Shown: in pieces, positions 13,701 through 27,051 of the stretch
Layout of the letters: the number at the start of each line of letters is the position of its first letter
How positions within the stretch are numbered: the first letter of the stretch is position 1
Assembly: GCA_000231825.2 (NCBI GenBank)
Contig: AFXF02001796.1
Location: 1-64,000 of the forward strand
Length of the DNA: 64,000 nt
DNA from: Tetrahymena elliotti 4EA
Taxonomy: Eukaryota; Ciliophora; Oligohymenophorea; Hymenostomatida; Tetrahymenidae
Direction: 5' to 3'
Notes under the pieces: model-generated
The model's input: only the letters and a program-made list of their open reading frames with translations
Databases searched by the model: none
Told to the model about the DNA's origin: nothing
Program-made: the position numbers and the translations under genes

Positions 13701-15064
13701 AAATAGATTTATTTTATATGAGTGGGATTAGAAAAAAGATTTGGCTGAAGATTAATAGGAAGTAATATCATCTGATATCAATTATGAAGCTAAAAATTTT
13801 GAAACTTTTATTTAAATATTATAACTTATTATGAGCTGCTTGATATATATTATTTGGTTGATATTTTAATTCCCTCTTGAACTGAAAAAGTCAATCTCTA
13901 ATTTTAGTGAATATGAAGAAAAAACATTCAAGTATACAGCAAACAACTAAAATGATATACGTCAGCAATCAGACGCCTAAAGAAAAATGACAAAAGTATA
14001 ATTTTGCATTTTTGAAATGATTTTTAATACTATTTTATTAAAAAGCTTAATAGGACATTCAGGAAGGTTTTATTTATTTCAAATCATTTGGTATTATAGA
14101 GTCACTTTGTTTACCTTTTGATAGCAATCATTTTTAGTATTCTAGGTATATCTTCGAATCCAGTCTTTTTCTGTCTACTTCTACTTGATGTCATAGATCG
14201 TTCTGTAAAATTTTATTAATTACTAGCTTAATATGAATTAAAAAAAAAATATTAGGTTGTATTAAGAAATGTTATCAAATCAATTACCTTAAATTCTCTT
14301 TCATTAGTTATGACTGCTATTTTGGGTATTATTATTATTTACATTTACTCAATGATTGGATACTATACTCCAAGATTGAAGGATGGATTCAAATTTGCAG
14401 GTAATAATGATAGTATGAAAATTTGTACAACTTAGATAGACTGCTTTTTATTCTTTTTGAACTTTGGTTTACGTAATGGAGGAGGTGTTGCTGATTCATT
14501 TACTAAAACTAAAGATGATAGCCCATCATACACTGATTTCTTCTTCTATGAACTTTCATTCTTTGTTGTTATTATTATTATGATTTTGAATATTATATTT
14601 GGTATTATCATTGATACTTTTGCTGAATTGAGAGATATGAAAAATTTTAAAGGTAAAATTTTTAATTTTGTTTTAAAACAATTTAAATTTGGGTTAATTT
14701 TTTTTCTGAAATAAATGTTTTAATTGTATTGTTAGATAATGATCAAAAGAATAATTGCTTTATTTGCAACATACATAGAAGTTCTTTTGAAAATGAAAGA
14801 ATCAACTTTAAGAAGCACTCTTAAAAGGAGCACAGTTGCTGGAATTATTTAGCCTACATAATTATGCTTGATTATAAAGATTCAAATGAATACGATGGTA
14901 TTGAATATTATGTGAGTGAAAAGATTTAAAAGTAAGATATGTCATGGTTCCCGATAGGCAAATCTCTGACACTTTAAGCAGAAAGATAAAAAAAGAATTT
15001 ATAAGGTATTGATTAATTAGGCATGCTAAAATAGAATAAATAAGAAGAATCCTTATTTAAATGA
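4797..15064 (+). CDS. IP3-receptor/ryanodine-receptor-family Ca2+ release channel, copy A
   Basis: Seventeen exons encode 3,112 residues; introns are 6684-6777, 7330-7387, 7988-8038, 8261-8317, 8876-8927, 9552-9605, 10266-10298, 10911-10981, 11026-11078, 11224-11280, 11662-11710, 12152-12206, 12748-12802, 13650-13706, 13996-14045 and 14653-14735. Family evidence is strongest at the C-terminus: the pore filter GLRNGGGVADSF (about residue 2941) corresponds to GLRSGGGVGD of IP3 receptors, and is followed by the last helix with LNIIFGIIIDTFAELRD (IP3R: LNLIFGVIIDTFADLR). Then comes the zinc-binding tail CFICNIHRSSFEN...H...H ending near MSWFPIGKS. The N-terminal ~580 residues carry a MIR-type beta-trefoil region (GDYVRIKHIKR) as in IP3R/RyR; the long middle is helical solenoid. 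About six membrane segments lie at 13560-14620. It should form a tetrameric Ca2+ channel in an internal store membrane. IP3 binding cannot be judged by eye. It is longer than human IP3R (about 2,700). The start is the first in-frame ATG; an upstream spliced exon is possible. Confidence 0.9.
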
Positions 15065-16292
15065 TATCTTTTCATTACATTTAAATGATTAATATGATTG
15101 GTAAAATAAAAACTAATAAAGGCATAGAACAATTAAAACTTCAAATAAAAGCAAAATTTTTTATTATAATTACATAATTAACTATTATATTAATTTATAA
15201 TATTTTAAATATCTATGTAATTGTTAAATTTTTTATTCTTTTATACCTTATTTGTTTCTTTTTAGAAAAATTTTACTTTTTTTCTAATTGAATTGAGAAA
15301 ATTAATCGGATATTTATTTATTTATTTTAAATATATGGATATTTAATTAAAATTATACACTATCATTTTGATCAATAGTATAGTATCAAATTCTTTGAGA
15401 GATGTAATCTAACATTTGATAGGATTTTTATCAAAAATAAATTAAAGAGCTTGAATAAAAACTAAATTTTGTAAATAGATAGTTAATCAAAAAGATTATC
15501 TTTCAACTTTTTGCCGAACATTAATATTAATTACTTAGATGCACAAAGTAATTCAATTGCTCGAAAGTATTTGAAAACAAAATTATAGCTAAAATATTAA
15601 TTATCAAATTAAAATTTAATATTAAGCCTATCAGACCTATCTTTTGCTTATATAATTTAGTGTTTGGTAGCTTAAGTTTAAGAAAATTGCAAATCAAAAA
15701 TTTTTTTCAAATTTATTTGAAAACATTTCAAAAAAGAGATTAAAGTAAACATCTATTATATTCACCAGGCTTGAATACCTTAATATTATTCTATTTGCTT
15801 TAATTAAGAGTAGAAATATTCAGATCAAATTATTTTTTATCCAAAGTCTTGTGTGAAGATTTTTTAATTCGAGATTGAAAGTGCTTTAATATAAATTCAA
15901 TTTGACCATTAAATAATGTGTTTCATAATGTTTCTTATTTTCACAATAATGTTAAAGACCTAAAGAAATCTATTAAAAGATTCCTCTATTAAATTAATTA
16001 ATTAAAAAAAAAAGATAGATAGATTTTTAATTATTGTAAAATTTAATTATAGTTATAAATTTTTAGCATTAAATTTTTCTAATTATTATTATCTACATAA
16101 TAACAAATTTATTGACATAATTTACGAGTCTTGACCAAAAATTAATTGCTTTATTTTTTTAAGCATATTTGATTAATATATTAACTTAATAATAAGCCAA
16201 TAAGAATAATTTAGGAAAAGACATTTTCAAAACAATACGCTGAACATTTAACAAAATTAGCAGAATTAGTAGTAGTTAAGGTTATTTAATAT
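15065..16292. other. Intergenic A/T-rich spacer between the two channel genes
   Basis: About 1.2 kb with no credible gene on either strand. It separates the stop of channel copy A from the start of copy B and should hold the 3' end of one transcript and the promoter of the next. No remnant of channel coding sequence was seen in it. Confidence 0.5.
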
Positions 16293-19200
16293 ATGTAGAA
16301 TAGCCACAAGGCCACCGCAATAAAAAAATAAATAGAGATAGGAAAGGAATAAATCTATTATAATTATCAGCGAGAAAAATATCTTAGATATGGAGATTAT
16401 ATAATACTGAAAAGCAGTGAAAAACCTTATCAGTATTTAAGCAGTAGAAGCATTATTGAAGAAAATGTTTACTATTTGGAGTAGCATATACAAGTCGAAG
16501 TAGATGATTATAGTATTATTGATTATCCTAATTTTAGTGAGCTAATATTTGCAATTTACCCTAATCATTATTATGAAGCATCAAAAGCTTATGATAAATT
16601 TCAATTAATTTAAATGAATAACAATCAAAAGAATTTAACGATCTAATATTTAGATCCTGACTTTAACTCTGATAGAATCAATTTAGAAAATATGTCAGGA
16701 AAAGAGATTAATAAGTACGACACTCTTAGGCGTCGTATGGAAGCAGAAATAGAAATTAATAATAAGCGTGTAAGTTAATTTAAAGGTTAATATGTCACTA
16801 TCGGATAAGAAATTATGTTATACCATGTCTACAGTAATAGTTTTATTAAAGCTACTCGTGAGAAAAGTGATGAAGATCAAAATTTATTTCACATAAAGCT
16901 AACTTAAACCCCATCAAGTTCAACTCATTTTATAATACGTATCAACCCCTATCTCAATTTTAAAAAAGATGGTGAAAAAATCGCATATGATGAACTATTT
17001 TATTTTGAAAACACCAAGTATCATACAGTATTTTCAATTTAGAGTTTGCCAGATAATTAAACTATAGGTTCAGCAACTAATTTAGAAAAACAAAAATTGC
17101 CTTAGGTTTGTAAAGTTCCAATGCTAACTCTCAGTGGGGAAATATCAAAAAAGTAGATACAAGCTGAGGAGACAAGCATTCAAGCATATAAAAAATAAAC
17201 TGAGTTAAATTATACTCCCACTCTTGAGTAGATGGTATACTTTAATAAATATGGTGCAGGGCATAGAAAAATGTAAAAAGATAGAATAGATACATTCTAG
17301 GCAGTATTTATTAAAAAATCTCCTGTCATAAATGTTTCTATGTTTCAAACAATAAATACTAATGTAAATTAAGCAAGTATAAATGCTAAAGGTTAAAAAA
17401 AGAATTAAAATTAATCCTCTTAAATTTTACAAGGAGATTATGTAAGATTAAAGCACATATTAAGATCAAGCAAAAAAACAACTATCATACACATAGAATC
17501 AAATGTTTGTGGTTATGCACCAAAGGTATTTGCAGTAGTGAAAGATGATACTAATATATATGATAAAGAATCTTTATGTGATATATTTTAGATCATACCT
17601 GAAAAAGAAAGCGATCTTGGAGTCCCTATAGAATTTGACAATCTTGATTATGGAGAATCAACAATAAGATTAAGGTAAAATTGGGAAAAAAATATTTATC
17701 AAAATCAAACAAAATTCAATTTTATTAATTAATTATTAAAAAATTTAATAAAAAGCACAAGTTTACAAAATATCATATGAAAAAATAAATAAATTGTCTA
17801 TTTCAATAATTTATTTTGTTTTTTATTTAACAAATATTTTTAATTATTTAAAGACATCTTCTCACAGGTAAGTACTTAATGCTTGGCTAAAAGAAAATGG
17901 AACTAGCAAATACAATTGATGATGTATTTTATTTTAATTTAGAAAAATGATAGTAAATTAAAGTTTATAAATTTTTAATAGTAATTAATGGATGGAAGAA
18001 AAAATTTGATTGAAAATAGGAGAAAGAAGAAAAATAAAGAAAAGAAAACTGAAACTTAAGGCTTCGGAGAAAATGGTGATATCAGATTATAGACAAAAGA
18101 ATCATCTGTTGGAAGTGGGTCAGGAAAAGAAGAAATGCAAGAGTTTATTGATTAGTTCAAAGAAGAAACAGAATTTATATTATAAAATGCAGGAAGAGAT
18201 GAACCTTATTTAATGACAACCACAACATTTTAAATTAAAAATTGTGATTAGAATTATGCCAGAATAAGTGAAAGTGATGTTCCCTCACAAGAGTTAGTTA
18301 TTACATATTAAGACTAAGACTAAGATTAGAAAATCGTTTAAAAAAACAAGAAAAAGAATAAGTAGTAAAATACTTACCAAAGTTTACCAGGAGAGATTTG
18401 TAGTGAAGACTATTTCTAATCATGGTTTATTCAAATGGATACTTTAAAAAGAAAATACTATCCTCTTTATTCTGATGATTAAGAAGGAGATTTTTTTTAC
18501 TTTGAGATAGTTAATGAATAAATATTATCTGATTTCAATACTTTAAACTGTCATTTGGATCCTATTATTCAATTATGTGAAGATACACCAAAGAATATTT
18601 TTTAAAAAGATATTATATTATAAGCTAAAGATAATATAACCATTTTAGGACTTTGGTTATGTGACATAAAACTTGATAACCTGAAAGAAAAGCCAAAGTT
18701 GGATTAAATAAATTCTATTCCTTTGCCTAGAAAATAAATTATTTTTAGAGATATAGGCATCATCGATATGCTAATAAAAATAATTCTGCATACATATAGA
18801 TTTGAGTACTTATGTATGGACAATATCTAAAACAATGTAAAATAATTATTAAAATTTTAATATTTTAAAGAAACCATTTATAAATAGGTAGAAATATATT
18901 AATTCATACAAACGGCAATAGATTTCTTGATTAAAGTTAGCTATAAGAACTTTGTTAATTCTATGTATATTATATCATGGTATAGTTTGTTTAAGAAAAT
19001 CATTTTAGATAGTGAAGTAATTATGGAATTCAAATTCGATAAGCTAGTTAATCAATTATTCAAAGAAACAAACATTAATGTTTCTTTTTAAGATGACTTG
19101 AGATAAATAGCTAACGAAATATCTTATGAAGATATCAACTTAAATGCATTAAATCTTCTGCTGAGTTTTTGCTAATACAACCCATACAGAAAAAAGCATG

Positions 19201-22200
19201 AGCATGAAGAAATTATTTAATTTTTATTTGAGAATGAAAAAACCAGAAAAAACATATTTAGGGCTTTTAAACTTGATGATCAAGGAAATGTAAATAATAT
19301 TTAATGTTATGAATAGATAAGATAAAGATTATTATTAATAATAAAAAGGTGTACTTAGAACTTGAAAATGAAAATAGCAACAACAATAGTGAGAAAATTG
19401 TTAGGCACATTATTGATAAAGATTTTTAGTTTATATCTAAAGATCTTTACCTTTATAGTATGTAAGTTGTCAATTTGACTTCAGAACTGTGCAAAGGAGG
19501 ACCTTCTCTTATCATAGATTATATTAAAAATTATTACGATTTTAAAGTTTGCATGAATATAATAGGCAACGATGAAATTGCCTCTGCGTTTAGGGCTATA
19601 TTTTTAAATTTATTTAAAGAAAGTTATTTAGTTAATGATTTCAAGTATACTCTTGTAGAGGACCTTCCATCTTTAATAAAAGTTAAAAGTACAATTGGAT
19701 TCTAAGAAACTTTACTTGAAGGAATGTTCATAAAATTTAGGGAAAGAATCAATTTAAAATACTTTTATCAATAAGGAGATGAAGATGAAAATAATAGCCT
19801 TTATGATTAGAATATCGAAAATAAATCATTCTTTTAAGACAGATCTCACATAAACTTGAAAGTAAGATTTAATTATTCTTATAATCCAGAATTTGACTTT
19901 CAATTTTAATAGTTTATAATAGACAAGTTTTTGTAGAGTTTCACAACATTATATTTCAAAGAACAAAGTGAGAGTGTAAGCTTTTTTATTGATAAGATAA
20001 ATACTTTAAATAAATAATTTATTTTTTTTTTATTTTAGAAAGATTTTAAATATGAAGTAAATGAATTAGCTTCTTCTATTCTATCACTGTGTCACTTCAT
20101 TTTGTAAAGAGGGTTCTATACAAACTCTGAGATAGTTTAGCTAGAAAAAACTATCTATGAAATATTTTAATAAGCCTATATTTTTAGAAAAGTAAATATT
20201 CTATGAATTAAATATTTTTGATTCTTAAATTGAATTTATTTCTTCTTTAAAATTAAAATTTTATAAAAAATTTATATTTTTAATTCTAAAAAATCAGATC
20301 AAAGTTAATTACAAAGGAGCTATGAAAAATAAAAAAGTTGGAGGATTACTAGTCACAAAGAACATTCATATCCCAATAGTATTTTTTAGTCTTTATTTAA
20401 ATAAGATTAATCAACTTTATTACTAAAATAGGAAATGGTGAATTGGATGTCTATTGCAATACATATACTTAATTTTATTGAAGATCTAAGTTTAGAAGAA
20501 CTAGTTTAAAGACTCTTTTAAGATAATAAATTTAATAAGTATTTTGGAGAAGATGAGGAGAAAGTGGCATTAAATAATAAAGATGGTACTAAAAATTAAC
20601 AATTTTTACAAGAAAAGAAGGATAAAATAGTTGATTTCTTTGATCTCGAATAAAACCAGAGAAATATCAAAAATATTTTTGTATTGTGTGAAATGCTACT
20701 CCTTGATAATATAGAATTAAAAGGAAAAATTGTTGATGCCATTTATAAACAATTTTCTTCAAAAAAGAGTTACTATGAATGCTTGAATAATTGCATCACT
20801 ATTGATCTTAATAATGAAAGAATATACTAAACTCTAAATGAACTTTACTACATCATTCATTTCTGCATGATTGATATTCAGTTTTAAAAATCATAAGAAG
20901 TATACAATAGCTCTTCTAATATTTCTAAAATGTCTGAAGCATTCACTGATTTGATAAGTTTCCTTTTTGATGAGAACCCTCCTGATGATCTTGTTGAACT
21001 TGCAAGTTTAGATCTTGAAGATGGTGATGTTTAAGCTAACGAAGTTAAACCTTCAATAGATACTCACTAGAGAGTTCATGGATTATTTACTTTCTAATAA
21101 TAAAAGTCAGCTAGAATGATTGCAAATTAGAAAGCAATAAGAGAAAATAATGAATTGAATGGAATAGAATTAAATGAAATCAATTGTGATTTAAATAATC
21201 TTAACAATAAAGAATATGTAGGACTTCATTCAAGCAATAATCGTTTAGAATAGGAATCTAATCCTATATTAAATAATGGATTAAGTTAGCAAAATAAAAG
21301 TAATTAAAACAGTCCAAAAATTTAACCAAATAACTCTATCCCAGTGACTAAAAACCCAGTAGGAAAATCTCCTAACATTAGTATCTAAGAGTCGAAAGAT
21401 AATAAAAGGGATCTTTAAGTGAATGAAAAATATCTATTTAGAGGAGATAGCAACGTAATGTACAGTATACTTGATTAGCATTACATAGAAATAGTTTCAT
21501 TATACAATAATTAAAGACTTTTGAAGAATATGAATTTTCATAAACTTTTAATTTAAGTAATAACTTTGTTTGGAGATAAACATTTTGATAAAGAACAAGA
21601 AAATAGTAAATAAAAGAGTAACATCATTAAGAGTAGTTTGATGGGCTTAATTTATTTTACCCTATAGAATGAAGAGAATTAAGATTTAATATTACAGCAC
21701 TAAGATTACCCAGAAGTGATCAAGACTATTTTTGGGCTAAAGCATGTTGAAGGAATGCTTGAATTAACATTTATTTTTATATCATAAATATATAAAGACA
21801 ATTACTCAATTCTCTTGAGTTTAAACAGTCATTTTTCTAAATAAGGAAAATTTGTATTAAAGTCATTGTTCGTTAACTTTTTCGACACTGCAAATAAGAA
21901 CGACAAAACATATTGCATTTATTTTATGCAATTTTTAAAATATTTCTTTACGATCAATGGAAAAAATATTCAACAAAATTAGACCCTCCTGTTTAAAATT
22001 TTTTCAGATGAGTCTATTTCTAGCAAGTAACAAATCTAGTCCATCATAACTAAATCAATTTAACATATATGCATTGATCATGAAAATCCTATGGTAAATT
22101 GTTTATTTAATTAAATTTTTTAATATTAATAATTCTAAATAAGTATAAATTTGATACTTTGAGCAATAATTAAATTCTTAAAGAAGAAGACTATGTAATT

Positions 22201-25200
22201 AAGGTTCCATAAGAAGCTATATTAATTTAACAAATGCTGACCACTTTCAGAGAACTAGCCAAGGGATCGGGGTTAGCTGTAAATACTTTTGTTAGAATAT
22301 TCTTTTCTTTGTAGGATATAAGAACAATTTTAAGTTACTGCTCTTGGATTCCTTCTCTTAAAAAAGAAGCTTTAGACTTTTTAGTTGAAGTCTATTTAAA
22401 TAGTAAGAATATTGAGCATAACGAATTTAGAGAGATTCAAGTTATACTGCAAGAAAATTTATACTAAGATTTGGTAGAATATCAAAGATTTACAAGATCT
22501 ACATCAAAAAATAGAAATAATATTAAATGGAGATGTAAAGGTGATTCTCTTAACTTGTTTGAAAACAGAAATCCTTATGGGTCTATAAGATACTTAATAA
22601 CTATGAATTATTTATATGCATATGAATACTATATACTTAATTCTATAATTCCATGTTTACAATCATACTTTAGTAAACTATCAGACATTCCATCTGACCA
22701 GCAGTTCTAATTAGCTTCTTCAATTGAGGTAATAATATATAATATATTTATCAAGGTATGATAATTTTTAATTTCTGAATAGAGTATTTGTAAGAGATTA
22801 GAAAAATACTGGGATAATGAAGAAGAAATTACCAAAAAAATGAATGAGGGAGAATTCGAAGAATGTGATGATGCCTTAGTAGTAAATTTCGATCTTGAAT
22901 CTAAAGAAAATAGTAATCTATAGAACAAATCTGATGATTAAAAATCAGGTGGCTTAATATGGAACTTCCCAATTAATTAATAAAGAAAAAATTCTAATGA
23001 AGACAGTGTACATATTCGTAATAAGAGCTAAACTAGAAAAATGTATAGCAAAAAAGTTTCAGGCACAACAATAGAAAAAAAATAAAAAAAGACTGATATG
23101 ATTAAAGGTACACTAATAGTTTTACAAAATTTAACAATTACTGAAAAGTACAAGAATATTTAAATGAAGCAGTAAAATGTCCTTACTAATTATAACTATG
23201 AGGCTGCCTTTGCCATGGCCAGATAAAATAGGCCTGTTCCATTTTTCTAAAAATCCTTCATAGAAAACGAGCATGAACAAGAACTTGAAAATTTGATATC
23301 TACTTTAATTGAAATAAAAATATAGGATTAACAGAAATTTAGAACAATAATCTAATCATTTATTGCAGTACTTAGTTGTGACACAATCGAAACTAACATC
23401 AGAATGAACTCTATGAAGATACTACGTAAAATTTCAAATTATAGGCAAGATTCAAAAGTCAATGAAAGTATCTAGCACGATCTTATATCTATGGGTTTCT
23501 TGAATTTCTTATGTGACATCATTATAATAGAATAAGACCCATTAATGAAACTTGAATATATCAGAGGTCTGATTGATTTTATGGAAGAATCTAATAGAGA
23601 TATCCAAGATTCGTTTTATTAATATTTACTAATTGACAAGGACAATAGATTTTTACTAGAAATTAATTCATTTTTATAATAAAACTTCCATTCTTCGAAA
23701 AGTAACCAAGGCTTATTTGAGGATAAAGGACAGCACTAATAGCATTTCAAGCGTATTTTAGTTTTAAAATTTGAAATTTGTATGAGATCACTTGAGCTTT
23801 TAAGACTTTCTACAGAAAATCACTACAGACCTATGCAAGATTTTTTAAGGTAATCATTTATAAATTAATGTTTTTTGATTAAATTTATATTTAAATAGAG
23901 AATAAATAAATCCAAATGGTGAAAAGAAAGCTCACAGTGTCAATATGATAAATCAACTTTGTTAGATGTTTGAAAAGTATAGAAAAGTAATGCAAGATGA
24001 TGATTTATAGCTTGGTATTAAAATTCTTGACACTTTAATAGAGTGGATATAAGGTCCTTGTGAAGAAAACTAATTAGCGTTATGCCATACCAATTTACTT
24101 GAGAATTTAGAAGATATGCAATATGATATTAGCTAAAGAAGTAAAAAGAAAGGAGAATATTAAAAATTTCGTTCTGAGTTCAATTAAAAAACAATTTTAA
24201 TCTTAAGATCTCTATTTGAAGGCAATTTTAATCCTTACATCACAAAAAAAGTTTCTATGTATGTTGATATAGGTCTTATGATAGATACTATTTCTCAAAA
24301 TTATAAATTATACTAAGAGTACATCCGAAAAATAAGCAACGTCCACCAAGGTCTCCTTGAATGTATGAAGAATAAGAATTTTAAATTCTAAGGAGAGTTT
24401 GATAAAAATTAATACATAAGCTAAGAAACTCATGTCTCTCCTTTATCAGCAGATGAGTTAATTTAAAAATATGAAACTTCTTCTTTTTTAACTGCAAGCA
24501 TTACTTCATCTTTTATGGAAAGATCTGCTACATCTGGCATGATTAATTAGATTTAAAATAAAAAAGAGAAAAAATCTTCTACTTTAGAAAACACTGAGTT
24601 ATATGAAAAAGCAGATAGTGTCATCAGCGAAGGTATTTTAAATTTAATAAAGATTATGAATAAAGCATATTAACAAAAATTAAATAATTATTTTTTTAGC
24701 AAATTTTAACATTTTCAATAAAAATCATAATTTAAAAAAAATTTAATAGCTTTTGAAAGATACTTGTTGGTCAAAAATTTGAAATTTTTAGACTCTACAT
24801 TTAGTAAGAAATATGAGGAGGTTTTGGATTTTTAGTTAAATAAATTGACTAATCCTAATCACGAAGATGTGAGAAAAGCACTTATTTTCATGGAAGACAA
24901 TACATGCTCAATAGAAATAATCAATCAGAAAAATTAGATTTAAAAAGTGTATTTCAGAAATCCTCCTATAACTTAGTACCTAAGTACTATTTCAAAAGAC
25001 AGATTTTAGGATAAAGTAGAAAGAGATGGCTCCACAGAAAAAATTACAGGTTTGCTTGCTGAAGAGCCTATTTTCTTGGATGAAATGCAACACTTCTTAA
25101 AATTAAATGCACTAGGAATTTACTTCAACTTAACATATTTATCATGGGCAAGAAACTTCAATCTGTCACTTGCATTCCTAATCAATATTTTTTTACTGAT

Positions 25201-26340
25201 AGATGTTTTTTCAACTGAAACTAATGCAAAAACTATTGCATCAATATTTTAATACTTGAATCTCGCAATTAGTATAATTGTCATCATATTTTGGATTATC
25301 TTTGAAATGCCTTTAGAATTAAAACTTATTATGAGCAGGTATGAAGAACTTATAGAAGAAATAAATTAAAAACAGAGGTCAGTAGGTAAAAAAAAGTTTA
25401 TAGACTATATAAAAGTTTCATGGAATAAAATCAAATTGTCATTTAGAAAAGTCATGTTCATGATCAAATAAGCAACACTAAATTCCCATTTTATTTATTT
25501 GCTTATCTATTTCTTTTTCTCAATTGGAGGAATATTGTGGAATGATTTATTTTATAGTTTGCTGCTACTAGATATTATTGAACGTTCTCTTGTCTTACAA
25601 AATGTCATTAAATCTGTTACCTAGAATATTATTTAAGTCATCATGACAGCCTTTTTAGAAATTATATTAGTTTATATTTATTCTATGATAGGATACTTTT
25701 CTCCTACTTTAAAAGAAACATTTTTATTCTATGGCGCTGGAACAGACGAGCACTATAATATTTGCAATAATGCAGTCACTTGTTTTACAACTTTTTTGAA
25801 CCAAGGTCTTCGTGCTGGTGGTGGTATAGCTGATTATTTATACTCCCCTTCATAAGATGATGCAACTTCAGAGTATATTTCGAGATTCTTCTTTGATATA
25901 ACATTTAAGATTATTGTAATTATTATCATGCTTAACCTTCTCTTCGGTATTATCATCGATACCTTTGGAGAGCTGAGAGAGGAAAGAAATGAGAAAAGTA
26001 ATATCATTTACATTTATTATTGATCAAATTTTAAATTAAAATTTTTAAAAAAATAGTGTAAGATAAAAAGAATAAATGCTTTATCTGTAATATTGAAAGA
26101 AGCTTGTTTGAAAATAATAGAATTAACTTTTAAAAGCATTTAACCAAATAACACAACACATGGAATTACTTCTTTTATTTAATCCATTTACGCTTTAAGA
26201 ATTTAAATGAGTTTGATGGAACAGAAAGTTATGTTTATGAAAAATACCGAAAACAGGATATAAGTTGGTTCCCTGTTGGATAATCATTAAAGTTACAGAA
26301 AGCTCTAGATGAAGATGATTTAGATAAGAATGAAATTTGA
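16293..26340 (+). CDS. IP3-receptor/ryanodine-receptor-family Ca2+ release channel, copy B
   Basis: Twelve exons encode 3,066 residues; introns are 17675-17853, 17924-17981, 19290-19348, 19976-20038, 20192-20297, 20379-20431, 22094-22143, 22729-22782, 23850-23898, 24633-24749 and 25998-26056. It is a paralogue of the gene just upstream: both begin with a (K/R)YL(K/R)YGDY(V/I) block, share INPYLNFKK, a MIR-like segment (GDYVRLKHILR), a solenoid with LNALNL(I/L)LSFCQYN, and RKISNY...MGFLNFLCD. The pore reads GLRAGGGIADYLY (about residue 2907), the last helix LNLLFGIIIDTFGELRE, and the zinc tail CFICNIERSLFEN ends near ISWFPVGQS. These signatures place it firmly in the IP3R/RyR family. The start ATG gives about 32 residues before the conserved YGDY block. 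Copy A carries an N-terminal insert of roughly 60 residues that copy B lacks; the disordered linkers also differ, so the duplication is not recent. Confidence 0.9.
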
Positions 26341-27051
26341 GTTATTCATATAATTTAATGATTGTATGATTTAATAGCTTATATTTTTAATAAATTTTTT
26401 AATTTAGTAAAGTCAAACAATTAAACAATTAATTGAAAAAAAAACAATAAAAAATAATAAAAAAGTAAATTTTAATCTATATAAGACAGACAGACACCAT
26501 AATAATTTAAAAAGTATTCATATTTTGTTGTATCTTTATACATTTTTTATATTTTTACTCAATTTAAATTTTATGGATTCTTCATTTAATATTAAACATT
26601 TTTTTCATTTTTTTTCTATTTATACTTTTGAATATTCATGAATTTTGTTTAATTTTTATTTAAAATAATCAATTATTATAATATGTTTTAGGTGGAATAT
26701 GTTTTTTTTAAATTTTAACAGAAAAATAATTCAAGTATCAAGTAAGACCCAATTATATGCCATTCAAATATTTGATAATTGAATTTTACTTTCTAAATTC
26801 TCCTTATTATTTCAAATAAAAGATAAGCATAGGTTTGAAATTCAAAAATTTTAGATTAAAAGTATTAATAAGATTTTTTTATTAATTTGATTAACAATAA
26901 ATAGTTTGTCATTAATTATTATTTTTCTTTTTGTTTTACACTTTGCAAAAAACAAATAAACAGTAGAAATACTATGATATCTTAATCTTCTTAAAAATTT
27001 ATGCATTAAAAGAGTAATAGCAATACTAATGCATAATAGATTTTGCAAACC
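26341..27051. other. Intergenic A/T-rich stretch
   Basis: About 0.7 kb of homopolymer-rich sequence between channel copy B and the coiled-coil gene. The short minus-strand open frames here have no ciliate-like codon pattern or recognisable product. Nothing else seen. Confidence 0.5.
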
